A stretch of DNA of 64,000 bases, from positions 62,001 to 126,000 of the forward strand of contig NZ_AJLN01000104.1 of NCBI RefSeq assembly GCF_000317285.1, given 5' to 3'. This DNA is from Chlorogloeopsis fritschii PCC 6912 (GTDB taxonomy: Bacteria; Cyanobacteriota; Cyanobacteriia; Cyanobacteriales; Nostocaceae). Positions 27,404 through 36,946 of the stretch are shown piece after piece (position 1 is the stretch's first letter; each line of letters opens with the position of its first letter). Under the pieces are notes generated by a model that was given only the letters and a program-made list of their open reading frames with translations, made no database searches and had not been told where the DNA came from. The position numbers were made by a program, and so were the translations under genes.

Positions 27404-28678
27404 ATGCAAATAGCTTTTATTGTCTGGGAGTTTCCAATTTTATCAGAAACATTTATATTGAATCAAATTGTCGGTTTAATTAAACGGGGGCATGAGGTTG
27501 ATATCTATGCCAGCCAACAGGGCGATATCTCGAAAGTCCATCCAGATGTGACAAAATATCAACTACTTGAGCGTACTTACTATTTAAATCAAATACCAAA
27601 AAATCTTCTGTGGCGGTTTGTAAAAGGTATTGGATTGCTGTGCGTCAATTTCTACAAAGACCCCTTGCTATATCTGCGATCGCTAAACTTTTTTAAGTAT
27701 GGTAAAGAAGCGATTTCGTTGTGGTTGTTGTATACAGCCATACCTTTATTGCAAAAGTCATACGATATCATTCATTGCCAATTTGGGACACAAAGTTTCA
27801 GCGGCATGGCATTTCGTCACATGAATGCTCCTAAAGCAAAATTAATTACCACATTTCGCGGGCATGATATCAGCAGCTATGTTCAACAGCGCGGCGATCG
27901 CATTTACAGCCAACTATTCCGCAGCGGAGACTTTTTTCTTGCTAACTGCGAGTATTTTAGACAACGAGCGATCGCGCTTGGCTGCGACCCAAATAAAATT
28001 GTCGTACATGGTTCGGGAATTGATTGCAGTTGTTTTCGCTTTGCCCCCCGTTACCCCCACCCCGACGGGAAAGTGCGGATTGCTACCACTGGTCGCCTTG
28101 TAGAAAAAAAAGGTATAGAGTACAGCATTAGGGCAGTGGCGAAACTAGCAAAAACCAACCCAAATATTGAGTACAACATCATTGGTGATGGCCCTTTAAA
28201 ACAAGAGTTGCAGGAATTAATACAGGAGTTGGATGTAAGTCATATAGTCAATTTACTAGGTCAGAAAAACCAACAAGAGCTGATTGAAATTCTCGACAAC
28301 TCGCATATTTTTACAGCACCCTGCGTCACAGCTAAAGATGGCAACCAAGATGCGCCAGTGAATGTCTTAAAAGAAGCGATGGCAATGGGTTTGCCAGTTG
28401 TTAGCACTTTACACGGTGGTGTACCTGAACTGGTAGAAGATGGTGTTTCTGGCTTTCTGGTTCCAGAGCGTGACGTAGATGCTTTGGCTGAGAAATTAGG
28501 TTATCTGATCGAGCATTCAGAAATTTGGCCCCAAATGGGCAAATCTGGGCGTGCATATGTAGAAAAACACTATGACATCGAAAAGCTTAACGACGAGCTA
28601 GTCGAAATTTACTATGGAGTTGCCAATTATGAACGACGAACTAGTTACGATTGTTGTTGTCCCGCGAGAGCGTTTTAG
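27404..28678 (+). CDS. Family 4 glycosyltransferase (WcaL/colanic-acid-like)
   Basis: A 424-residue GT-B fold transferase. The N-terminal acceptor domain includes FPILSETFILNQI, typical of WcaL-like enzymes, and IHCQFGTQ. The C-terminal donor domain has VHGSGIDCSCF, TTGRLVEKKGIEY and EAMAMGLPVVSTLHGGVPEL with the E-x7-E motif completed by E in VEDGVSGFLVP. The end overlaps the next gene by 50 bp, so the two are translationally linked. Retaining sugar transfer to a lipid-linked glycan is the likely role. Confidence 0.9.
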   Translation: MQIAFIVWEFPILSETFILNQIVGLIKRGHEVDIYASQQGDISKVHPDVTKYQLLERTYYLNQIPKNLLWRFVKGIGLLCVNFYKDPLLYLRSLNFFKYGKEAISLWLLYTAIPLLQKSYDIIHCQFGTQSFSGMAFRHMNAPKAKLITTFRGHDISSYVQQRGDRIYSQLFRSGDFFLANCEYFRQRAIALGCDPNKIVVHGSGIDCSCFRFAPRYPHPDGKVRIATTGRLVEKKGIEYSIRAVAKLAKTNPNIEYNIIGDGPLKQELQELIQELDVSHIVNLLGQKNQQELIEILDNSHIFTAPCVTAKDGNQDAPVNVLKEAMAMGLPVVSTLHGGVPELVEDGVSGFLVPERDVDALAEKLGYLIEHSEIWPQMGKSGRAYVEKHYDIEKLNDELVEIYYGVANYERRTSYDCCCPARAF

Positions 28679-29681
28679 CTGTGCTCATGAATCGCTGGAG
28701 AGTATTTACGAACACACAGATTTTCCCTTCCAATTAGTTTATGTAGATGGTAATTCACCTGCTAAGATTCGGCGTTATTTAGAAGCGCAAGCACAGGCTA
28801 AGGGATTTCAACTGCTTCGGACTGATTATTACCTCTGGCCTAACCATGCTAGAAACTTGGGTTTGCGTCAGGTGAAAACAAAGTATGTTGTCTTTATTGA
28901 TAACGACGTGATTGTTTCTCCTGGCTGGCTGAAAGCTTTGGTTGAGTGTGCTGAGGCAACAGAAGCCACTGTTGTCGGGCCTTTAATGTGCCAAAATGAG
29001 CCTTTACACGAAATTGTACATTTTGCAGGCGGAGAATCGCATATTTGGCTTGATAAAACGGGCGAGCAAGCTAGACAGCGGCTGCGAGAGAAAATGTACA
29101 AACAAGGTCAGTTGGTCAAGGATGTACACAACCAACTGCAACGCACCCAAACTGAACTAGCAGAGTTCCACTGCGTACTCGCGCGCACGGCAATATTTGA
29201 GCGAATTGGCTTTTTAGATGAAGCGATGCTCAATACCAAAGAGCATCTAGATTTTTGCATGAGTGTCAGGCAGGCAGGCGGTACTGTCTACTTTGAACCT
29301 GCCTCTATTGTGACCTATGTTCCAGGGCCGCCTTTAGAGTGGACAGACTTACATTACTATATGCTGCGTTGGAGTGATGCCTGGCAGCTTGGTAGCTTAC
29401 ACCGCTTGCGTGACAAATGGAATCTAGCTGAGGATGGATATTTCCAAGCCAAATACAAGAAATTGGGATGGAGGCGACAAATGTCAATTCTGAGTCCTTT
29501 AAACCGTCTCCTTACCTTTGGGTTGAGCAATCACTTGGGCGATCGCATCTTAATTCCTTTAGACAAGATGTTGAACCGCTATCTCACTGATCGTTATGCT
29601 AAACAGCAAGCTCAACGGATGCAACAGCAAGCGTCAGAGCAGGCACACCAATCAACAACTAGAGCATTATCGCAAACTTGA
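28629..29681 (+). CDS. Family 2 glycosyltransferase with coiled segment
   Basis: A 350-residue GT2-like protein. ELVTIVVVPRERFSCAHESLESIYEHT opens the fold in a slightly unusual form, YVDGNSP replaces the usual DDGS, and FIDNDVIVSPGWL gives the metal site. A Gln-rich predicted coil occurs near residues 155-180 and another at the C-terminus. The ATG at 28629 has GGAG upstream and is preferred over an ATG 15 nt earlier. It overlaps the preceding GT4 gene. Confidence 0.85.
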   Translation: MNDELVTIVVVPRERFSCAHESLESIYEHTDFPFQLVYVDGNSPAKIRRYLEAQAQAKGFQLLRTDYYLWPNHARNLGLRQVKTKYVVFIDNDVIVSPGWLKALVECAEATEATVVGPLMCQNEPLHEIVHFAGGESHIWLDKTGEQARQRLREKMYKQGQLVKDVHNQLQRTQTELAEFHCVLARTAIFERIGFLDEAMLNTKEHLDFCMSVRQAGGTVYFEPASIVTYVPGPPLEWTDLHYYMLRWSDAWQLGSLHRLRDKWNLAEDGYFQAKYKKLGWRRQMSILSPLNRLLTFGLSNHLGDRILIPLDKMLNRYLTDRYAKQQAQRMQQQASEQAHQSTTRALSQT

Positions 29682-29697
29682 ACTAGAAGAAAAGATT

Positions 29698-30594
29698 ATG
29701 GATAATGCCGTGAAAAGGATAAGGAAAAAGCACGAGGACAGATTGCAGATGCTGCCGGAGGTAATTTACACGCCAGAGAGTTTGCTCAGGCATCCTTTGC
29801 TATTATTCAGACTCATGTGGCGAGATTTGCTAGCTTCTAGAGAACTGGCTTGGCGATTGATGGTACGAGATATTAGCGCCCAGTATCGCCAGTCAGTTCT
29901 AGGTTTTGCTTGGGCTTTTTTACCGCCAATTGTGATGGCAGCAGGATTTACTCTGGCAAATGATGCAAAGGTGATTAATGTTGGGGTAACAGATTTTCCT
30001 TATCCAGTTTATGTGATGTTTAGCACGGCTTTGTGGCAGACTTTTGTAGAAGCATTAAACGGCCCTGTGCAAGCGGTGACTGTAGCAAAACCAATGTTAG
30101 CCAGAGTCAATTTTCCGCGAGAGGCAATTATTTTAGCAAAGCTGGGTGAGGTGTTTTTTAACTTTGCCATCAAGCTGATTTTGATAGCGGCTTTTTTTAT
30201 TTGGTTTCGGGTGCCTGTCAGTTGGACAGTTATTTTAGCTCCCGTGGCTTTAATTCACCTGATTTTGCTAGGAACATTCATTGGTACTTTACTATCTCCA
30301 TTGGGGATACTATATCAGGATGTGTCAAAGGGACTGACAATGGTGACAGGTTTTTGGCTTTTCCTAACTCCAGTCATTTATCCTCTGCCAACTAGTGGAA
30401 CCTTTGGTTTATTGGTAAAACTCAATCCTGTCACTCCTTTATTGGTAACAACACGAGAATTGGCAACCACTGGAGTGATATCAAATGCTTATGGATTTTG
30501 GATTGTTAGTGCTATTACCTTGGTTGGCTTACTATTAACGTGGGTAGCGTTTCGTCTGGCGATGCCTTTTGTGATTGAGAGGGTGAGTTCATGA
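29698..30594 (+). CDS. ABC-2 polysaccharide export permease (Wzm-like)
   Basis: A 298-residue membrane subunit of an ABC-2-type glycan exporter. A cytosolic N-terminus with RDISAQYRQSVLGFAWAFLPP, the conserved amphipathic helix leading into the first membrane helix, is diagnostic. Six membrane helices follow. The ATG at 29698 avoids a long overlap with the upstream gene. It shares an ATGA overlap with the ATPase gene that follows. Together they would export a lipid-linked polysaccharide across the inner membrane. Confidence 0.92.
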   Translation: MDNAVKRIRKKHEDRLQMLPEVIYTPESLLRHPLLLFRLMWRDLLASRELAWRLMVRDISAQYRQSVLGFAWAFLPPIVMAAGFTLANDAKVINVGVTDFPYPVYVMFSTALWQTFVEALNGPVQAVTVAKPMLARVNFPREAIILAKLGEVFFNFAIKLILIAAFFIWFRVPVSWTVILAPVALIHLILLGTFIGTLLSPLGILYQDVSKGLTMVTGFWLFLTPVIYPLPTSGTFGLLVKLNPVTPLLVTTRELATTGVISNAYGFWIVSAITLVGLLLTWVAFRLAMPFVIERVSS

Positions 30595-31898
30595 TCGTAA
30601 GTGGAATAACTGATACAGAAACTGCTACTCAATCTACAGATGATGATGTACTTATCTCAGTTGAGAATGTTTCTAAAAAGTTTTGTCGGGATTTAAAGCA
30701 GTCCTTATTTTACGGTGTTCAAGATATCGCTACAGAGTTGGTAGGGGGACGCCGCAAGAGTGATGTGCTGAGAGCGGGAGAATTCTGGGCACTTAAGGAT
30801 GTTAATTTTCAAATCCGGCGGGGAGAGGCGCTAGGTTTGGTAGGGGCGAATGGAGCTGGTAAAAGTACGCTGCTACGAATTATTAGTGGTTTGATTAAGC
30901 CAGATACTGGCTCTGTCAAGGTTAGGGGTAGGTTGGCTCCTTTGATTGCATTAGGAGCTGGATTTAACCCAATCCTCACTGGCAGAGAAAATATTTATGC
31001 AAATATGTCAATTTTAGGTTTATCCACAAAAGAAATTAAGGAGAAATTTGAAGATGTAGTAGAGTTTGCAGAAATTGCGGATGCCATTGATGCACCAGTG
31101 CAAACTTATAGTTCTGGCATGGCGGCACGGTTAGGATTTGCTTGTGCAGTTCATATCGAGCCAGATATTTTGTTGATTGATGAAGTGCTTTCTGTCGGAG
31201 ATATAAAATTTAAAGTCAAGTGTCATAACAAGTTAGCAAAACTGCGGGAAAAAGGTACAGCTTTTGTGCTGGTTTCTCATAATTCTCACAGCGTATTAAA
31301 TATATGTAATCATTCACTTTATCTTGCAAAAGGTAAGTTAATTTTAGCCGGAGAAACAGAATCAGTCATTCGGAAATACGAAGAAGACCTCTATTTAAAT
31401 GGAACGAAAAATATTTTAGGGTCAATGGTATTGCCAGAAAAACCTGAAAGAGAAAGTTTGGGAATAGACATTCTTGCCATACATTTTCAGGATGACCAAG
31501 GGAATGTGATTTCAGAACCAATGACTGGTGAGTCTGTTACTCTGTGTGTAAAATGCAAAGCTTATAAAAAAGTTGATAATGCAAATTTAGGAATTTTAGT
31601 TAAAGCTTTAGCAGGAGAAAATGAGAATATATTGTATCTGACTTCAGCGAGTGATAATGAGCCTTTAAAAATATCTCCAGGCATAGTAGAGATTCAGATG
31701 CGAATGCCCTACTGTGGTTTAATTCCTGGTGTTTACACTTCCAAAATTTACATCAGAGAAGGGGTACGCTCCTTCGATATAGTTGAATCTTTTAGATTTA
31801 TGGTGAGAGCAAGTAAAAACATCAGTAAATGTTTGTTTTATCAACCAAGAAATTGGAATGTTATCAGTCATGCAGTTACGGAAACAATACATGATTAA
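30591..31898 (+). CDS. ABC polysaccharide export ATPase with Wzt-type C-terminal domain
   Basis: A 435-residue ATPase partner of the preceding permease. Walker A GANGAGKST near residue 87, signature YSSGMAARLGFA and Walker B ILLIDEVLSVGD are intact. From about residue 275 a beta-rich extension (starting near ESLGIDILAIHFQD) resembles the Wzt carbohydrate-binding domain that recognises the finished chain end. The gene is longer than plain TagH/KpsT ATPases for this reason. Confidence 0.93.
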   Translation: MIVSGITDTETATQSTDDDVLISVENVSKKFCRDLKQSLFYGVQDIATELVGGRRKSDVLRAGEFWALKDVNFQIRRGEALGLVGANGAGKSTLLRIISGLIKPDTGSVKVRGRLAPLIALGAGFNPILTGRENIYANMSILGLSTKEIKEKFEDVVEFAEIADAIDAPVQTYSSGMAARLGFACAVHIEPDILLIDEVLSVGDIKFKVKCHNKLAKLREKGTAFVLVSHNSHSVLNICNHSLYLAKGKLILAGETESVIRKYEEDLYLNGTKNILGSMVLPEKPERESLGIDILAIHFQDDQGNVISEPMTGESVTLCVKCKAYKKVDNANLGILVKALAGENENILYLTSASDNEPLKISPGIVEIQMRMPYCGLIPGVYTSKIYIREGVRSFDIVESFRFMVRASKNISKCLFYQPRNWNVISHAVTETIHD

Positions 31899-31944
31899 AC
31901 AAGGTTAATCTGATCGCATAATTCCAAAAACTAAGATCCGGAAA

Positions 31945-32865
31945 ATGAGCAATCCTCTACTCAGCATCATTATCCCAACGCGCGATCGCCCTCACTTACT
32001 ACCCCGCGCTGTCAAAAGTGCCTTGGAACAGACTGTGGACGATTTAGAAGTCATTGTCGTAGATGACTGTTCAGCGCAGCCAGTTAAGTTACCACAGGAG
32101 CCACGGCTGCGGCTTTTACGCCTTGATACCTCTCGCGGTGGCGCAGGAGCGCGCAACGTTGGCACTGAAGCGGCGCGAAGTCGTTGGATTACATACCTCG
32201 ACGACGACGATCGCCTCCTTCCCCACATGGCAGAGGTGTCTCTCAAGGCGCTGGCTGAAACAACACTACCATCACCTGTAGCTGTCATCTCCGGCATAGA
32301 AGTGGTGAACGCCGAAGGAGAAGTCATCAACAAACGCCTTCCGCCTCCATTTCGAGCTAGAGGCGCTCACTTTTTTCTGGAGGAGCCAGAACCTGGTAGT
32401 TCTTACAACACCAAACAAACTCTGGTTGTAGAGCGCGAGGTTATTCGTCAAATCGGCGGTTGGGACGAGTTATTTCGCTCTCGCGTCCATTCTGAACTGT
32501 TTCTGCGGCTCAACCCAGCCTGTTCTATTATTGGTGTGCCTATCATTACTTACCAACTATATACTTACGAGGGAAATCGCGTATCTCGCAATCCGTCTCT
32601 GCGTCAGGAAAGCTTTCACAGAATGATTGCCAAGCATCAGGAGTTGTTTAAAGCACATCCCAAGATGTTTGCTAACTTTGTATACGAACACGCCCGTATG
32701 TCATACAAACTTGGTCAAAAAGAAGCAGCTTTGTCCAGCTTATTTTGGGCGATGCGGCTAGATCCACTGCATACCCTCACCCAAGTTGCCATACCCTTCA
32801 AAGAAAGACTGCAAAAATATATTTCCCCTGAACGTATCAGTAAATTTAAAAAATACAAGTTCTAA
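31945..32865 (+). CDS. Family 2 glycosyltransferase
   Basis: A 306-residue GT-A transferase: LSIIIPTRDRPHLLPRAVKS, VVDDCSAQP and the acidic metal site YLDDDDRLLPHM. The C-terminal region has helical content (LGQKEAALSSLFWAMRLDP) resembling a tetratricopeptide-like helical pair. Its TAA shares one base with the ATG of the next gene, so the two are coupled. Base composition is less AT-rich than in the first half of the island. Confidence 0.88.
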   Translation: MSNPLLSIIIPTRDRPHLLPRAVKSALEQTVDDLEVIVVDDCSAQPVKLPQEPRLRLLRLDTSRGGAGARNVGTEAARSRWITYLDDDDRLLPHMAEVSLKALAETTLPSPVAVISGIEVVNAEGEVINKRLPPPFRARGAHFFLEEPEPGSSYNTKQTLVVEREVIRQIGGWDELFRSRVHSELFLRLNPACSIIGVPIITYQLYTYEGNRVSRNPSLRQESFHRMIAKHQELFKAHPKMFANFVYEHARMSYKLGQKEAALSSLFWAMRLDPLHTLTQVAIPFKERLQKYISPERISKFKKYKF

Positions 32866-33767
32866 TGGCACAAGAACTACTTTTATTTTCAATTATTATC
32901 CCCACCTACAATCGTCCAGAGCGACTTGCTACCTGTCTTGAGTCTCTGGTGCGCTTAGAATATCCCCGTGCTGACTTTGAGGTAATTGTAGTTGATGATG
33001 GTAGTCAAGTGTCTTTGGAACCTGTTATCGCTCGTTTCCAAGAACAGCTTAACCTGAAGTTTCTCAGGCAAGATAATACTGGCCCGGCAAAAGCACGTAA
33101 TACAGGTGCTGCACAAGCACTAGGAAAGTTCCTAGCTTTCACTGACGATGACTGTATGCCTGCGCCTGATTGGTTGACAAATTTAGCTGCTCGTTTTGCT
33201 ACAGCAGACAATAGCATGATTGGTGGTCGAACTCTCAACGCGCTTCCTGAAAATCTGTATTCCACCGCCAGCCAAGTACTGATAGATTATCTTTATAAAT
33301 ACTACAACACTAACTCTCATCAAGTCAGCTTCTTTGCCTCCAACAACCTAGCATTGCCAGCAGTTCTCTTCCACACTCTGGGCGGCTTTGACACTACCTT
33401 TCCTTTGGCTGCGGGAGAAGATCGGGAATTTTGCGATCGCTGGTTGCATCACGGTTATAGGATGATTTACGCCCCAGAAGTTCATGTCTATCATGCCCAT
33501 AAGCTCACCCTATCTACATTCTGGCGTCAGCATTTTAACTATGGACGCGGTGCTTTCTGTTTTCACGCTCGCAGATCTCAACGTAGCGAAGGGCGTATTA
33601 AAGTTGAGCCATTGAAATTCTATTTTAATTTGTTGACGTATCCGTTGTTACAACAATCTAGTCAGCCAGGAATATTAGTTTCAGTATTGTTTGTAGTGTC
33701 GCAGGTGGCTAATGTAGCAGGATTTTTTAGAGAACGTTTGACTCAACCCTCACAACAGCTCAATTGA
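32865..33767 (+). CDS. Family 2 glycosyltransferase
   Basis: A 300-residue GT-A transferase: FSIIIPTYNRPERLATCLESL, VVDDGSQVS, and the metal site FTDDDCMPAPDW. FASNNLALPAVLFHTLGGFD and AGEDREFCDRW are the acceptor-binding ED motifs. Last gene of the rightward glycan run. A palindromic repeat lies just after its stop. Confidence 0.9.
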   Translation: MAQELLLFSIIIPTYNRPERLATCLESLVRLEYPRADFEVIVVDDGSQVSLEPVIARFQEQLNLKFLRQDNTGPAKARNTGAAQALGKFLAFTDDDCMPAPDWLTNLAARFATADNSMIGGRTLNALPENLYSTASQVLIDYLYKYYNTNSHQVSFFASNNLALPAVLFHTLGGFDTTFPLAAGEDREFCDRWLHHGYRMIYAPEVHVYHAHKLTLSTFWRQHFNYGRGAFCFHARRSQRSEGRIKVEPLKFYFNLLTYPLLQQSSQPGILVSVLFVVSQVANVAGFFRERLTQPSQQLN

Positions 33768-33810
33768 TACTAATAAAATTTCACCTTAATCACGATACAC
33801 ATATAATTTT

Positions 33811-33838
33811 GTAGAGACGCGATATATCGCGTCTCTAC
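33811..33838. repeat. Palindromic repeat (AGACGCGAT family)
   Basis: A perfect 28-bp palindrome identical to the coxB copy (1977-2004), about 40 bp after the last glycosyltransferase gene. It could act as a transcription-end hairpin, though no T-run follows directly. Confidence 0.85.
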
Positions 33839-33993
33839 ACAGTCTATTAACCTCTCCCCATATAGGCTAAGGTGTACATACAATTCGGAAAAACTCATCC
33901 ACATTAGCCTTGAATCTAGTTAAGATAGTGCGTTGCGCTACGCGACAACACATCCTACAAAACTATCCCTTATTTATCCCTTCTGCCTTCTAC

Positions 33994-34272
33994 TTACTTC
34001 GTATTTAAAATTACGGCTCGCTTGAGATACAGGCGATGAACTCCAGAGTTATCAGCATACAAAGAACTTTCTTCCTGATTCTGATTTACTACGGGAATTA
34101 AGATTTGGAGTAGCAATGGTGTCCAAATCCCAATACATATTGAAGCCAAAATTACTCTTAATATATTGACGCTACTTTTACGAGAAATCTTTTGATTTGA
34201 CTTTGGTAATGCTTTTTTGCTACAAACCGTCTGGGCAGACCAGAAATGTTCATCAAAATTGTAGTAACTCAC
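33994..34272 (-). CDS. Small single-pass membrane protein, unknown
   Basis: A 92-residue protein with a basic cytosolic N-terminus (KKALPKSNQKISRKSS) and one membrane helix near residues 38-62 (LRVILASICIGIWTPLLLQI). It starts at a GTG with GGGGGAG 9 nt upstream. No family is recognised. It is convergent with the glycan run and may be unrelated to it. Confidence 0.55.
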   Translation of the reverse strand: MSYYNFDEHFWSAQTVCSKKALPKSNQKISRKSSVNILRVILASICIGIWTPLLLQILIPVVNQNQEESSLYADNSGVHRLYLKRAVILNTK

Positions 34273-34946
34273 TGATAAATTCTCCCCCTGATTTGCTTAC
34301 CTGTACATAAAATGCTTTTTCTCTCTGGCATTGTATAAATTAAAGCTGATCTACGCTAGTGTCAGACGTAACAAATACAACTGTAACTTTAGTGTGAAGG
34401 TTTCCTGTGACTAACATCATGGGCTGTAGATATAGCAGGTGATAGGGTTAAAAGTCTTTTGGTGTCTAAGTTTTATCATCTAATGATGAAGTTGGTTCAT
34501 CTGCTAGGACTAATTTTAGTTGAGCTACTAAAGCACGAGCGTTAGTGAAGTTCCTCTGTTCGCCGTTGGGCGTAGCCCTTGCCGCAGGCTAGGCGTTCCC
34601 GAAGGGTAGGAGGTTCGCTACTCGTTGCTTTCTGTAGCGATCGCAGTCCCCCAACAGGGCAAACGCATCTAATTTTCATAAACTAAACATGTTTGAGTTA
34701 AAGGCTTGCAAAATCACCTTCCCAGTAATGCGATCGCTATTTTTAATTAGCAATCACTAAAAATTCTGCGATTGTAATTTTTGATTTAAGCTTCATCCAC
34801 AACAGTCTAAAACCTTTTATTGTCACCAGAAGTTTGATATTAAATTATTTTTCTGCAAAAGACTAGTTGCTAGTGTTAGAAGTGACGTTGGAGATGAAAT
34901 AAGAAATATTACTGACTATGCTTTGAAGGTGTTTAGGAGTTAAAAC
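34273..34946. other. Intergenic region with GC-rich repeat
   Basis: 674 bp between divergent genes. Positions 34561-34610 hold a GC-rich repeat (GGGCGTAGCCCTTGCCGCAG and AGGCGTTCCCGAAGGGTAG) related to those at 91-127 and 27226-27250. Otherwise AT-rich with no supported gene. Confidence 0.5.
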
Positions 34947-35504
34947 GTGAGTATTTTTGGGGATAAATCGAGCTTTGCTATTGAGTGTCAAGTCTCACGT
35001 GTGATTGATGGTCAAACATTTGCTCACCTTCGGTTATGGGTTGGAGGAAAGCCCATCGGTGACTATGAAGATGAAATAGTTTTATCCAGCTGTATCAGCT
35101 ATTTGTTAGATTTCTTAAAGTTTACTGGCGATAGATATGAGCCTAATTTAGATGAAAAGTCTAAAGAAGAAGTTTTTCAGTTGATTTTTGATTCAGTTGT
35201 TTACACAATTCCAACTGGGATAACAACTTTGAGTGAAATAGTTTCAATTTATAATTCATCTAATGATAAAGCTCAACTTCTCTATGAGAATATTGAAAGA
35301 CGCTTCCATTTAGATTCATTTGGCATGTCTTCTTTCTCAGATAAATTTAATCTAATTCTTGTTGAAACTAAAAGTGGTAAGCAGAGGTTAATATGGAGAG
35401 CACTTTCTGATATGAAAATACACGAGGCGCTTCTAGAGCCAAAGAGTTTTGAAGCTATAGCCAATCAATTTTTAGTATGGGCAGAATCTCAAATAAGGTT
35501 ATAA
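34947..35504 (+). CDS. Hypothetical protein, possible Imm42-type immunity protein
   Basis: A 185-residue cytosolic protein without signal or membrane segment. The start FGDKSSFAIECQV followed by LRLWVGGKPIGDYEDEI resembles, from memory, immunity proteins of the Imm42 type that protect against contact-dependent or polymorphic toxins. No toxin gene is adjacent, so this would be an orphan. GTG start with AGGAG 7 nt upstream. Assignment is tentative. Confidence 0.55.
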   Translation: MSIFGDKSSFAIECQVSRVIDGQTFAHLRLWVGGKPIGDYEDEIVLSSCISYLLDFLKFTGDRYEPNLDEKSKEEVFQLIFDSVVYTIPTGITTLSEIVSIYNSSNDKAQLLYENIERRFHLDSFGMSSFSDKFNLILVETKSGKQRLIWRALSDMKIHEALLEPKSFEAIANQFLVWAESQIRL

Positions 35505-35560
35505 GGTCAATAAATCAAGCAATGTATTGCTTTTTCATCACTCCTGATGTTCTGAGTATT

Positions 35561-36730
35561 TCACGAATTTGATTTTGGTGTATCTAAAGCTTTTTGATTT
35601 TCTAAGAAAACCGTAGTAGCATTGACAACAACCTGTGCTGCTCCTGTAAAAAAATTACGGTCTATAGTCTTTGGTGTATCGCTGGGTTGATGGTAGTGTG
35701 GGCTGCGTAGATTGGCAGTATCTGTCACCAATACTGCACCCACTCCTTGTAGCCAGAATGGAGCATGATCGCTACGGAGGGTATCTGGTATGAGCAAGCC
35801 CTTGAACGGAACTGGTAAGGTAAATATGGGTGGTAGAGAAATTGACGCGGAGGCACCCAGATGCGGAGACACGGAGATATTTTTGTTATCAAAACTGCGC
35901 TTGTTTTCTGGCTTGACTGCAACTGAATTTAAATATTGAAAAACGTTGAGCAGTGGCAAATTTTCTGTATCACCGACTACAGCTAAAAAATCACCTTTAT
36001 CGCTGGGTGGTGTAATAGGCAAACCCGCAGGATACTTCTGACAGCCTGGAGTGTGGCAAGCGTAGCCCACCATATCCATAACAATGACGCCGCGTAGATT
36101 CTTCAATAAGTGTGCGGTTTTGGTAACAAAAGCTCTGCTACCCAACAATCCTGCTTCTTCTTTGTCAAAAAACACTAATTGTAAAGTTCTTGGTGTTGGA
36201 CGAGAACCCAAAAGTCGGGCAATTTCTAAAAGCACGGCAACACCACTAGCATTATCATCAGCACCGGGAGAGATGGCAACGGTATCGTAATGTGCACCAA
36301 CGAGAATAGCTCCTGCTTGTTTGTCAGTGCCTTTTCGTTCTGCAAATACATTTACACCCTCAGAGAACTTTTGTAATTGGGATTTCCAGCCTAATTTTTT
36401 TAGTTCCCTGGTAATGTACGTGCGGGTACGCGATCGCTCTGCATCGGTATAACGCTTGAAGTTTAAATTTTGAACATGGGCAAACAGCTTGTTGGCAGAT
36501 ACTTGGGGAGCAGATGACGCAAAGAGCACCAGACGCGGTGACGCGGAGAGAGAAACATTCCCCGTGTCTCCACCTCCCCGTGTCCCCTTGTCCTCTTTCC
36601 CTAAGTGCGGATTTTCAACTTTAATAGTTTCAATGACCGATGGTTGCTCACCTTGTCTGAGAAATCCGCTACCAACAACAGCCGCAAATGCCACCAGTAT
36701 TGCCAGCACCAGCCAAATCCACTTTTTCAT
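35561..36730 (-). CDS. M28-family zinc aminopeptidase, membrane-anchored
   Basis: A 389-residue protein with an N-terminal membrane anchor (about residues 4-24) and an M28 peptidase domain. Zinc ligands and catalytic residues appear as VGAHYDTV (His), DDNASG (bridging Asp), DKEEAGLLGS (catalytic Glu pair), VMDMVGY (Asp) and a C-terminal HHQPSDT-like SPHYHQPSDTP (His). Two stretches look like in-frame interspersed repeats: GTRGGGDTGNVSLSASPRL near residues 49-67 and SVSPHLGASAS near residue 280. Both are encoded by CCGTGTCTCC/ACGCGGAG-type repeat DNA. Confidence 0.9.
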   Translation of the reverse strand: MKKWIWLVLAILVAFAAVVGSGFLRQGEQPSVIETIKVENPHLGKEDKGTRGGGDTGNVSLSASPRLVLFASSAPQVSANKLFAHVQNLNFKRYTDAERSRTRTYITRELKKLGWKSQLQKFSEGVNVFAERKGTDKQAGAILVGAHYDTVAISPGADDNASGVAVLLEIARLLGSRPTPRTLQLVFFDKEEAGLLGSRAFVTKTAHLLKNLRGVIVMDMVGYACHTPGCQKYPAGLPITPPSDKGDFLAVVGDTENLPLLNVFQYLNSVAVKPENKRSFDNKNISVSPHLGASASISLPPIFTLPVPFKGLLIPDTLRSDHAPFWLQGVGAVLVTDTANLRSPHYHQPSDTPKTIDRNFFTGAAQVVVNATTVFLENQKALDTPKSNS

Positions 36731-36946
36731 CTGATTTTTCCGTGCCTTCCTGATTTAGGATAGCGCTTGACTCAAGTTTGACAACTTGTCTTTTGACAGA
36801 GTTGAAAATTTACTTTAAAGTTCCTCATGATTGGCTATGCCCACGAAATTTTTCGCAACAATTGGACTAGCTGATTTTACATAACAAGTAAAAATTTTAA
36901 GAATTGCTAATCGTAAAATGTTCTCGATTAGCCATTAGCCGCCAAT

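Noticed and set aside
34947..35504. Toxin-immunity locus around the Imm42-like gene
   Set aside because: No toxin gene, secretion marker or second immunity gene is near it, so a full system cannot be claimed.
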